64,000 nt of DNA, taken from NCBI GenBank assembly GCA_030141605.1, contig JAQGDQ010000163.1:186001-250000 (forward strand). Direction: 5' to 3'. Positions 13,001-24,300 of this stretch are shown one piece after another. This DNA is from Tubiluchus corallicola (taxonomy: Eukaryota > Priapulida > Priapulimorpha > Priapulimorphida > Tubiluchidae). Numbering within the stretch: position 1 is the stretch's first letter; the number at the start of each line of letters is the position of its first letter. The notes beneath the pieces are model-generated. The model saw nothing but the letters and a program-made list of their open reading frames with translations, was not told where the DNA came from and did not search any database. A program made the position numbers and the translations under genes.

Positions 13001-15691
13001 AATTAAAAGCATTAAATGAAGTGTAGGTGGTGTGTTCTTTTAAAACGAGGTGAAATTTTGTTTATACTTACTTTGCAATGTTAATTCTAAAACTGCACCC
13101 ACCATTGATCGGGCATTCCAACCGTTTCCAGCACCACCCACTTCTTGAACCTTGATGTGTCGCTTTTGCAAAAAATGAGCAGAAAGGGGCCTTTTGGAGG
13201 CTTTTCGCCCCCTTTTCTTCCCGGTGGCCCCGATTCGAAAAATAAACCATCAATGAGATGGCAGTAGATCGAGACCTTTCGTTTGATATACTGATTGCCG
13301 AAAATGGCGCACTCGTCATAGCTGTAGCCTTGAATCTTAATATATATATATGTATATATTAAGTCCATTCCACTGAAATTAAATATAATTCTTTCAAGTT
13401 TTTTTTAGAAAACAGGGATAGTTTAATCATTTGGTGAATATTTCAAAAATGTTACTTTCTATTATTTCTGGATCTCTTATTGTTTTTAACTGTTATTGTT
13501 TCAGGGTAAGTTCTGCATCCTGGTATTTTCTGAACGTGTTTGGTTTACGGAGCATGTACACTCTTATACTTGGAGCTGACAATGGTAAGTTTTGTGCAGC
13601 TACAATTGCCCATGTGCTAACTGGTGGCTGTTTAAGCAAATGTTTTGAAATTAACTAAAGCTGTGATTGGAAAGTATACCTAATCACATGTATTTGTGAT
13701 TGTACTTGCTCATTTTAGTGAAGCTTCAGTTATGTAGAGAAGATATGCAGATGCAGATGCAGACAAAAAGATGATCAGTTGACATACTTTAGTACAAATG
13801 TTGTTTTTTTTTGTTTACTTGTGTCTCATGAGTCATAAATATCAACACATACGCCTTGTAATTTGTTCGTGCGTCGTTAATTTGCTTAGTGATGGAGTCA
13901 TAAAGGAAATAGCTAATAGGTTTTATTCTAACACAGTTTGAAGTTTGATAGCATAGCTAATAGGTTTTGTTCTGACAGGGCTTGAAGTTTGACAGCATAG
14001 CTAACAGGTTTTGTTCTTCGTTTGCAGCTGCAGATCAGATGAGAGGAGTGCAAGATCAGATGTCTGGGGCAGCAATGGCCATGCCGCCTGATCCAAAACA
14101 AGCTTTTAAAGTATGAACTTGTTTCTTGTTTTAATAATTCAAAATTACTGTATAATTTTTGTACATCCTTTTAGTTTTTCAATGTCTTTTTCTCAGATTA
14201 AAAAAATTTACTTCATTATTACCTTTTGCCTTTCTTGGGTTCACAAAAATTGATTGCCATGATGAAAAAATTACGGTCTAGCAAAATTTCCTGCTTCGAG
14301 ATTCGACAGAAGACTAATTCTAAAGTTATTTTCTGTGCTGCTTAAAATTCGAAAACTATTCAAAATAAATTTAAAAAGTAAGATTAATGCGTGCTGGAAA
14401 CGTTTGCAAATTTTACTAAGCAGGCTTGTTGCAATAATCTGGAGACACATAAATTATGCTAGTAACAAAGTTGCCAAATGACTCGTTGTAGAAGTATGTT
14501 GCATAATACTAGTAGTGGTAATCTATTCCTGCACGTGTGTTGGAGATCAACAAGCAAAGTACTGCCTGCTTTTGTCGCCTCTTATTATTAATTCAGCAAG
14601 TGTTCATTAAGCACCGGGTTGGTGATTGGATATCAAAGTTAGTAATTATAAATACAAATGTTGATGGTGAATCGTCATCATTCAACCTGGAAACAGTGTT
14701 ATGTTGATCCACACAGTTAGTTCCGTGTTAGACAATTTAGTTGCTCAGCCAGTAGGGATCTATCAAAAAGGAAATTTAAATTGAATTGAATTTTTGACTT
14801 TCGAACTCGAATCAAGCTGAATTTCAAGATTTCGAATCCGATTTCAGTTTTAAAGATTTCAATAAATTTTCAAATCGTCAATAAAAGGCAGTCTCACAAG
14901 CATCATGCATAATACTTGATTTTGTTTTGCAGTAAAAAACACTAATATTTGTTTAAAAATTGTGCATTGAAATCACAGCAAAATTGTGCTGACTGCATGC
15001 TGTTTCAAATGTTTTAGTGATAAAGAACATATGTAGTTTTTATGGTGAAAAGTCCATGATTTTAAGTTCAAATTGAATTCAACTTAAAAAACTCCTTCAA
15101 ATCGAATTCAATTTGAAGATAATGCGTAATGCACAGTCTACATTATTCGCTTGGAACAGTACGTTGCCAGAGTACGAATGCTTCACAAATTAGGCTTAAA
15201 AGCTCAAAATCTAAAATTTGCACTTTTTTCTGATATATTTTTCCTTTCTGTTCAATTTGAAAGCAAAAAAATTTCTACAACATCCGCTTAATATGCCTGT
15301 TTTTCATTTCTTTCTTCTCTTACTTACGTGAAAAGTGCATTCTGTTTTGTTTTCAGTTTTTACGGATCTTCTCAATATCTGAAAGAACGAAAAAATTGAA
15401 AATTGAAAAAACACAAGATACTATGGAAAATCTTGTTTTTTCCAATTTCTGATTTTTCCACTGTGAATAAAAGAAATTGTGAGTACATGATCCACGAATA
15501 ATTTCGAGCAGCTGTAGGCATTTAATATACAATCATGCTAAACGAATTATATATGTGAAAATTTTCAGGCAGAATGGGAGGCATTAGAAATTGTTGACCA
15601 CAACTGGGCACTCCGCAACATTGAAGATCATCTCATTTCATCTAGTCATGCCAAGCCAGATACACTCAGCTCAAAAGCCAAACTTGAATAA
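10010..15691 (+). CDS. EMC3: EMC3, ER membrane protein complex insertase subunit, seven exons
   Basis: Exons 10010-10158, 11359-11510, 12176-12280, 12761-12842, 13505-13584, 14028-14110 and 15569-15691 (stop TAA) join in phase to 257 residues, against 261 in human. Recognisable blocks are the first membrane segment [16 protein letters not shown], then [64 protein letters not shown] and [11 protein letters not shown], all highly conserved in EMC3. EMC3 belongs to the Oxa1/YidC insertase superfamily and, with EMC6, forms the membrane path by which the EMC inserts tail-anchored and multipass proteins into the ER. The first intron uses a GC donor (AG|GCAAGT, 10159-10160), which restores the conserved Asp-Ser-Gln junction. 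The C-terminus is divergent from vertebrates. Confidence 0.95.
10325..10795 (+). mobile_element. Truncated non-LTR retrotransposon (RT fragment plus 3' end) in EMC3 intron 1
   Basis: Around 10336-10400 the plus strand encodes a reverse-transcriptase remnant (CGVPQGST, then after a frame break [13 protein letters not shown]). [11 protein letters not shown]-type RT segment follows at 10438-10475. The 3' end carries GGGTGGCTGACTAGATAAC (10670-10688) and a short ATTGA/TTGAA tandem tail at about 10766-10788. A related 3' end occurs at 56999-57125. Frameshifts show that it is dead. Confidence 0.7.
13076..13345. other. GC-richer unexplained block in EMC3 intron 4
   Basis: About 265 bp, clearly less AT-rich than the surrounding intron, ending in a short TATATA stretch. 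Both minus-strand frames stay open for over 80 codons, but I recognise no protein. It could be an interspersed repeat or a captured foreign fragment. Confidence 0.4.
14750..15120 (+). repeat. TTCGAA-rich interspersed repeat, copy A
   Basis: Both ends are rich in TTCGAA/TTGAATTC-type motifs. The centre matches, in reverse orientation, the repeat at 19205-19548 (shared landmarks: a GCAGTCT-ATCATGCA stretch, CTGCAG/TTGCAG followed by an A-run, and GCATGCTGTTTCAAA). It lies in EMC3 intron 6. No coding capacity; probably a MITE-like family. Confidence 0.6.
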
Positions 15692-18279
15692 TAAAAGGAA
15701 TTGAATGTAACTTCTCTGAACCATTGTACAGTATTTTTGTGTACGTCCAGCACTCACTGGGGTAGTTATTTGTGGGCCAGCACCTTTTTTATTACCAAGA
15801 ATAGCCTTCTAAGATGAGATAGTGAAAAGACAGAGATATCATAGTCATATTCGAATTCCCATGTAACATGCCCCATTAAGAGTAATAAACAGTGGTGATG
15901 TGTCATAAAACCATTTAGGCTTAGTATTGTTAACGCCAGTACATAAGCACACACTGTGACCATTTAGAATTTTTCTCAAACAGCTGAAGATATGCCTAAT
16001 GAAGAGAGTTATTGGTTTTGTTAGTTGTAATGAGGAATTGTTATATCATTGATTTTACATTGAAGGTATTATTATTATGAGTTTATTTCACATAAAATTA
16101 TACAGCTTACAGACAACAGGATGTTAGTAAAATAGATAATGGGATGTTAGTAAAAATTTACAGAAGTTCAAATTTGTAATATCCACACACAAATGTAGTT
16201 TTGTTGGAGTTTTATTGTCTATAAATTTTCACATGATAAGAAAGGCAGGTAAGCTAAAAAAAGAAATCAATTTTTATTAAAACGAAATTTTCATTCGAAG
16301 TAGTTCTTTTTTGTTGTACATTCTGCTAGTGTTTGATTCAACTGTAGTTATTCGTCTTGAAATGCAAGATTTGGAATTAAAGCATATCAACTGTGATATA
16401 AGTGTTTGAATTGACTGTAACTGCTTTAGCAAATATGGCTTGAATGTTTCACATGGTTGCTCTGTTGTATTGAATGTAAATATCTCACGACAAGTTTTAG
16501 GCATGGAATATTTTTAGGAGCAGAAGTGATCCTTTTTTGAAAGTGAAATGCTTGCTAAAAGGAAGTAATGCTGTAAACTCCTTCCAGTATGACTGGCGTT
16601 TAGTTTAATAAGTACTTCTTTATGTTTGTAATTTCAAAAAGTACATATATGTATAGTTATTCATTTGCAGTTACTACAGTTTGTATACATCTGCACTATT
16701 TTGCTATACATTTTCCCAACTGCAAATCTGTTTTCCCAAAAAACTGGTGTTCTGAATTTAGTGTGGTATCTTAGACTTTCAGGATTAATGTAACAGTAAA
16801 CAGGTAACATTATTATCTTTACGAGTTAAGCGTAGACCCTGTACAATTGCGTTTTCACGTGGAAGAAACTTTTATCTGCTCCGAAACTGTCCTGTAATCA
16901 TTTCTTGAGATACTATTAGGAGCTACATGTGTTAGAAATTTATGAGAAATTGACAATGCTAGTGCAATTTTACTCTTGTTTATTTAGTAGAAAAGTTTGT
17001 TTAATAAACATATGATTGAATAACATTTGGAAACTTTGTAATGAAAAATACACAGAAAATCAAATTCAGAAAAACGTTTATTGATTATTTTTCTGATACG
17101 TAACAACCAATTACACTAAGCTCTTTCTCGCAAGACAGTTGCACGAAGTTACCGCATGATATCAAATATTAGTACGACAAATTACTACAACAAAGTCTTC
17201 ATAAAAACTTGTACATAACTTCATATTTCATATTATGAATAAAACTTAATAGAAAAACATACAAAATATAACCATAAAAATACTTATAAAATAATGGACA
17301 AATTTGATCAACAATAATTATCTGACAATGAAAATTATAATTATCACGCAGTGACTGTGCGATACATGATATCAGTTTGAACTGTTATACACACGAAACC
17401 CATAAATATATTAAAAAAATTAAGTCTAATCGTTGAATATTAAGCAACGAGGTTTTTGTTCACTATTGCAGGTTTTACACCTTAATGCAACTTTCTGGAT
17501 ATTCATAAAATTAACCAGACAAAAAGGACAAAATTTTACAAATCTTTATACGAATAAATCGGTAAAATATCAAATTACTTTTTTCATGATTTTACAAAGC
17601 ACCATGCTTTGCACTGCATATTATCAAAATTTACCTTTTTTATAAGTTGTGCAACCGAGATGAAGAAAAGTAATAAAAATTCTTCCGCAGCTCATTTAGA
17701 ACCGAGTTTACAGATGTGATAATGTCCTAGTATAATTTTCTGTAAATATATTTGTCTGGCAATAATTGTATAAAAAATACATGGTGAAATTAATTGTTTA
17801 GTATCCAAAACAAAAGATAAATAATTTTGTAAATGAAAATAATAACAATTATCATACATACATTAGCAACAGAGCCACATATTATGTTAGGTCACCTATG
17901 AATAGAAATTTGTCTAGTCTCACAGCGGTTGACAATTGAATTTAAAAGTTTGTGAAAAGCTTTTGATTCTCCTTTGCAGTGTCAGACTGGCGGTATTAGC
18001 ATCCATGACAAAAGACCAAAAATTTAATAATGCGCTGTAAGTATCACGATTCGTGTGAAACGCAGCATCACTTGTTTTCACAGCATCCCACTTCGATAGT
18101 CAAGTTGCAAAAAAACTTGAAAGTTTGTTTAGAGCAGTAGAGCTACAAAGAAGACTAGAAGACACTGGGAGACTAGTTTTTAAGACACTGGGAGATTGGT
18201 TTTTAATCAATTAATGGTCAATCAGTCAAACAAAATATATACCATTCTCCACAGGAAGACAACGACAATTACAAGAAGT
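15692..18279. other. Tail-to-tail intergenic region of EMC3 and the RCC1-repeat gene
   Basis: EMC3 (plus) and the RCC1-repeat gene (minus) converge here. AATAAA at 15690-15695 overlaps the EMC3 stop codon, and another lies near 15883. The stretch immediately below 18280 is probably 3' UTR of the minus-strand gene. No further exon seen. Confidence 0.5.
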
Positions 18280-21200
18280 TTATTCATGTTGTTCTAGAGA
18301 CTTGAGCACGCAGTTTGGACAACACAGTGGCACGAATTTTGGAGCTTTATACAAACTGACCAACAGTTGACCGGTTTGTAGAGGTATATTTCCTAAACTC
18401 TTGACCCGTGTCTCAAAATCGGGAAGAATCACATGCGAGAATTTCTCCTGCGTGAAATGATGGCCGCAGGAAAAAAGCACAGCAAAGTTATTAACAGCTT
18501 CGCCATCGCCATCTTGACGAAGACTGTCCAACTCTGTTGATGACAGCTCCACGTGGGGTGGGGTAATGCTGACTGTTGCACCCAAACTTGTTAGGACCTC
18601 TTTCCAGAGGCGATCTAATGTAACAGTAGAGGAAACTTCCCCTGCTCCATTTTCCAGCTGGTTTTTGTCGTTGACAAGGCGACCGTCACTTTGACCAAGG
18701 ATAATTTTGACGCTAGAGGCAGAGAGATTGCCGTCTTGGATCATCTCTGCCACCATAGAAGTGACGGTGATACAGAAGTGTGTGGAGAATCTCTCATCCA
18801 GTTTTACATGTTCACCAGTCACCAAATGCAATCCACTGAAATAAAAGAGACACGTGAACTACAGAAAGTCAACTAGATGCAGAACTGCAGGTGCAGCGAA
18901 TGCTTTTAAATAAACAATGTTATTTTGTAAGTGAATAATTGACGACAAAACTTATCTATGAATAACAAACTCGATCAAAATATTTATTTGACAATAATAT
19001 TTACAGTGACAAGCTAAATTACTAACATTATTTAAAAAGACTCAGCTTTTAGTTTAAAGGTGCCGAGGTCGACAGAAAGGTGAGCTGTACAATAAGAGAA
19101 AACTTCCTTTAAGATGTTAAAAGTGATTTGCAAAATTTTTATGACTAGGTTGGTCTTCAGTTGGGTCTCATTCTACACAAATCTATGTACCATTTCTAAG
19201 GGAGAACATTGAATGCTCGAATACATTCGAAAGAGCTTTTCAATTCAAATTTGATTCAAACCTAAAATTCAGGATTCGAATAATCACCGCTTTAACTATA
19301 TGTTCATTATCATAAAAACGTTTGAAACAGCATGCCATCAGTAGAGTTTAGCACGATTTTTGTGCATAACAAATGTAAAGCAAATTATTGGTGTTTTTCC
19401 TGCAGAGCAAAGTCAAACAATGTGCATGATCTTTGGAAGACTGCACTTTACTTATGATTCGAAAATTTTTAAGAGTGAATTCGAATCGAAATCTTGAAAT
19501 TCGGATTAATTCCAGTTCAAATGTCAAAAATTACATTCAATTCTGACAGACAATGCTGAACCGTAGCCATTTCTTGCCATGCCAAGCCGTCAGCACGATA
19601 AAGGTTTCCCCTATTGTGCAGCCATAATTTTACCATAATTTTTGCCAAAACTCAAAGTAAAGTGAATTTCTTTTTTCCAACAATTTGCATTGCTGCATTT
19701 GGAGAATTAGTGCTGACAAGTTTACGTGTCTAGAGCACTGAATTTTTTTGTTATCATAACTGCTTTAACAACATGTTCAGCATCAGCAAACATGTGTGCC
19801 TTTCTATAGTACAATACTTCAACAATAATTAAAACTTCTATTTATGAAGATAAATCCATAAACAGTTGATCACAAAACAGATTTGGGATGTAGATAACAA
19901 AATTTTCGAAAATTGTAGTCTGCAGCTCTCGTACCTGATAATAAACATTGCTAACTGTGGAGCTAGTGCCTCCAGGTGAGTCTCCAGTAATTCTTCTAAA
20001 TTAGCAAAATTCAACTCGTGTGTTACCCAAAATGTCAGCGTGACTTCGATCAATCTTGTCCAATCAGGATTGATCAGATCTCCCCGTAGTTCAGCAATGT
20101 CACACTCTCTGTAAGAAATTAAAACTAAAGTTACAACAGCTTGAACTAAAATTATGTAATTATCTACATGTAAGTAAAATGTGTGTAACTATGATATGCT
20201 ATTAAAGTAAAATAAATAAATTTAACCTGAAAGTAAATGTTGTTTTTTACCACACTTGAGATTGAAAACTAATTCCATTCATGAAACCTATGATACTGGA
20301 AGAATTTTGTTGAGAAACACAGCTTGATTTAAAAAAATCTGACTTCAAACAACTGCGAAGTAACTTACTGAATGTAATGATGAACTATAGAACATGCTGT
20401 ATCATTGAAATCTTCCTTCGTAACATCAGACACAACAGCCAAGCTTTTAAATCGGTAATACATAGCCTATAACACAACAAACAGAAGTCATTATTAACAA
20501 CAGTTAATTTCAGCAGTAAATATGAGCAAATTTATATATATATATATATAACATTCATGCAGCATATAGCAAAACTGTTTATGATGACTATTGATATTGG
20601 AGCTCTGTGACGACCCCATAATTGAATCGGTCAAATGTTAATGAGTGCCTGATGAACAACGTTAAGCCATGGCACGATTGACTTGTGAATGGCAGGTGGT
20701 CACTTTCGTTTAACATTGATTTAATATATGGCAATATTTCATTTGCCATACTGATTCTGTCTGTTCACCTCATTGAGGGAGGACGCATACACATCTGAAT
20801 GTAGCTAATCCAGTGTTTTATCTTAGAGCATTATACGTGATAACGAATCAAGTTCCGGTCTAAGTGCATACAGCAACTTTGAAGTGGACCCTGCTATAGC
20901 AGAATCAAAATAGTATTACAAAGATCAATTCAAATTAGTATTTGAACAAAAGCTGTGATACAAACTTTACTATAATATCAGCTGTGTAATGTGGCAAAAA
21001 ACCAATCTAATTCTCATATGAATCCTGAGAAATAAAACCAAAAAACACCAATTTACATACAAAAAAATGCTTTCGATGCTGGATAGCTCGAATGGAGCTT
21101 AAGCTTATAAGTCGCTAAAAATCACTTACATTGGGATAACGTTGATGATACTCTGACACGTCAGCCATGCTATCCCAGAGTTCTTCATCTGTGCACCGTT

Positions 21201-21333
21201 GTAATATCCTGTCTGCATTGTACCAACCCCGCAAGCGCTTCAGAGTCTGTCGCACTAGTACGCCCCACTCCTCGCTCTCTGCCTCCTGGGGGAGGGGAGG
21301 GAGTTCAAGGTGAATCAGACCTCGGTCGTCAAC
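18280..21333 (-). other. C-terminal helical and Cys/His-rich block of the RCC1-repeat gene
   Basis: Four exons, about residues 1623-1965. The last exon (18835-18280) contains LFSCGHHFTQEKF and, near the end, PLCCPNCVLKSLEQ. The C-x-H-H ... C-C-P-x-C spacing looks like a degenerate RING/zinc site similar in position to those ending Vps8/Vps41-type proteins. Zinc binding is inferred. The stop codon is followed by AT-rich 3' UTR. Confidence 0.6.
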
Positions 21334-24300
21334 CTATCAAATAACCACAAAAGCAGTTTAAATGTAGGATAATGCAAATAATGGCAAAGACAAAACTATT
21401 GCTACAAAAACATTGTTCTGGGTAAGATTTAAATATTTTACACAAATAGCATGTTAGTATAAACAGAATTAAAAGTGAACTAATGTATGTTATGCACTAC
21501 AACAGTGATTTCCCAAGCTGGAACTTTGACCTAGTGAATATATAACCGTTCAAATTCCAGATTTAAGCCTATATCTATTTTAAATGCAAAAATGCTGTAT
21601 AAAAGTACCACTAAGTAAGATGAAACAAATGGCATCATCTTTCAAAGTTGTATTTTTATTTCTACATCTAGTATTATTGCACTTGACCAATGGTATTTAG
21701 ATATTGCTTTAGAGCAGTGGTTCTTAACCTGGGTTCGATCGAACTCTAGGGGTTCGGTGAGTCGATCTCAGGAGTTCGGCAGAGCCTCCGCCGCGAAGGT
21801 CCTGCAACAGCAGAAGTCACACTGATTTGCAGGTATGTAATTTGTTGTGAGTTTATGCATTGTGTTGGTTTTGTTCTTTGAACAAGGTGATGTTCATGCA
21901 CGGCTCATTTTGTGTACCAGTAAAAAACATATCTATGTCTTGAATTTGAAAAAAATCATATTTTATTTTTCACTAAAGAGGGGTTCGGTGAATGCGCATA
22001 TGAAACTGGTGGGGTTCGGTACCTCCAACAGGGTTAAGAACCACTGCTTTAGAGTGAACTTTGCACATACAAGTTAAGCTAACTTAACTTGCAAATTGAA
22101 AAGCTAAAGAAAAATAACTTTTCTTAAGGTAGACATCATGTTTATGCTGATCAGCACCAATGTGAAGCAAAGAACGTGAAACATATTTGCTTCAAATACA
22201 TACTGGAGACGCAAGAGGTATTGCAGGTATATCGGCAACTGGCTGAGGTCGCAGGACACCGAGTCGAATATTGATTGCACGAGACGGGATGGCTAAAGTG
22301 CGCTTGCTCGTCTTGATCATCATTCCCTGGCCACCAGAGTGTGCTCTGATCAGTGCTTGTGCCTCAACCCCGGGAGAGTGACCAACCTCTCCATTCTCGT
22401 TTTTACCCCATGCGTATACCCTCCCATCACGGTCGATCGCAACACTGAAGTCATTGCCACAGGCAACATAACCAATTTTCTTGTCAAATAGGCATAGCAC
22501 TCGACTAGGAACAAACTGAAATGGGCAAAATATTCTGTAAACAACATGGCAGAATAATCATATCGGAAATCTTCTGACAAAAAGTATGAAAGGGCAACAC
22601 TAATGCAATGTTACATAATGGAATCTTTAAAACTTGGTAAGCTTAAAAATATATTATTTGCCAATTAGTTTAGCTATACTATTAAGAGCTTCTAAACACA
22701 TTTATTCTGTCTTGGAAAAGTAGTCATTGCATAGCATAATGATAAAAATTGCCAAAATGTGACCCAAAAAGTTGAAATTGTGATACCAGGGGCCTCCTGT
22801 CCCCAGTTCCCAGCTGTCCATCCATGTTTTTACCATAAGTGTACAATCCACCATCATCAGTCAAGATAGCTGTGTGAGTGTTCCCTGCTGATATCTGAAA
22901 ATTTTAAGAAATGGTTATTAGTGAGGCAGTAACGTTAACAATAAAAACAGATAAACTGAAAAATTTGAACTACGTTAACTGAGTACGTGATGTACAGCAA
23001 TGGCGAAACTCTTCTCTGGTTTCTTGTAATGTGAAAGAATTGGCAAATTCATTGCTGTGGGAGCTCCATGCAAGGGGCAGTATGGGCTCTTATTGAAGCA
23101 CAGCCACTTATTACTTTTTAATCCCTTTATTCCTTATGAAGGCCAGATATATTTGTAGCAGTACAGCTTATTCCAATGCATGCCAGATAAATCTGGAACT
23201 ATGTCATTCACTTATGCCCAGTGCTTGGAACCAAGCTGAAACCTATGAACAGCATGCTGCAGCTTGTACATTTCACCAGCTGATGACTCAACTGTCACTT
23301 AGTGCTCATACACCAGCATGAATCTGATTCATAAGTGTTACAGTGAAGTTTCACACAAGAGCTGAGATGAATGCAAATTTTTCATTGCATCGATTTACAG
23401 CCCAATAAAGATACTGCCTGTATCGATAAAGACAGGCACTGATTTTTTGCTTCCTCGGGCATTTATTCGAACTTGGCCTTAAAGTACGGATCCCAAACAA
23501 GTAAATATGTCTTCAGGGTACACACTAATTATACCAGCAATTTTATTTTTAATTTCAACTGACTGTTCAATTTAGCTTACTACAGATTCAATGCAGGTTG
23601 CCGACATTAACCAATGAAAGTGAACTGAGTTATTATGTAGAGCTGTATGGGGCAGCATATTTTGCTTAAGGGATATTACGATAATAAAACGTTTTTGTAG
23701 TGTGAGCCTGGAAGACAGTGTAATTTTTGCCATTCTCAAAATGATTGTACCACGTTTTTTTAAACTTACAAACATTTCCAGTATACTAAATTTTTGTAAT
23801 TTACTTTATGTCCAGGATACTAAAAAATACTGATATTGTGAAATGCTTACTTGTTTTACATGGCCAGTTATATTGTTCGTATTCATCAAAAGAGGTACCA
23901 TGTGAGAGTTGTCAAACGTTACAGAGATCCTCCTCTTTGCCTCTCTCTCTTCTTTCCTTTCTTTGCCGACTTCCTCATGCATTTCTTCTTCATCTTCGTG
24001 TTTGACCACTAAACTCGCAAGATCTGTCGGAGGAGATCCGACAAGGAAAGCGAACTCAGCATTAGGCTTAGGAGTAGGCAGCTCCTCTTCTGTCTCTGAA
24101 TGGTCATTGGTTCTGTAACTACCGGGAATTGATATGGGTGGACTAGCAGGAGAGGAGGCAACTTTAGTAGCAGTGCTATCAACTGTAGAAATGGACACAG
24201 GTGACATAACATCATTAACTTTATTGGCATCCATTATACTGTCCATATCCGTACGTTCAGTATCTACAAGACCAGGTTCAATTGCAGCACCTTTATTATT

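Noticed and set aside
21725-21740. GGTTCGATCGAAC as a tRNA B box
   Set aside because: It belongs to the hAT MITE terminus; no A box or tRNA fold around it.
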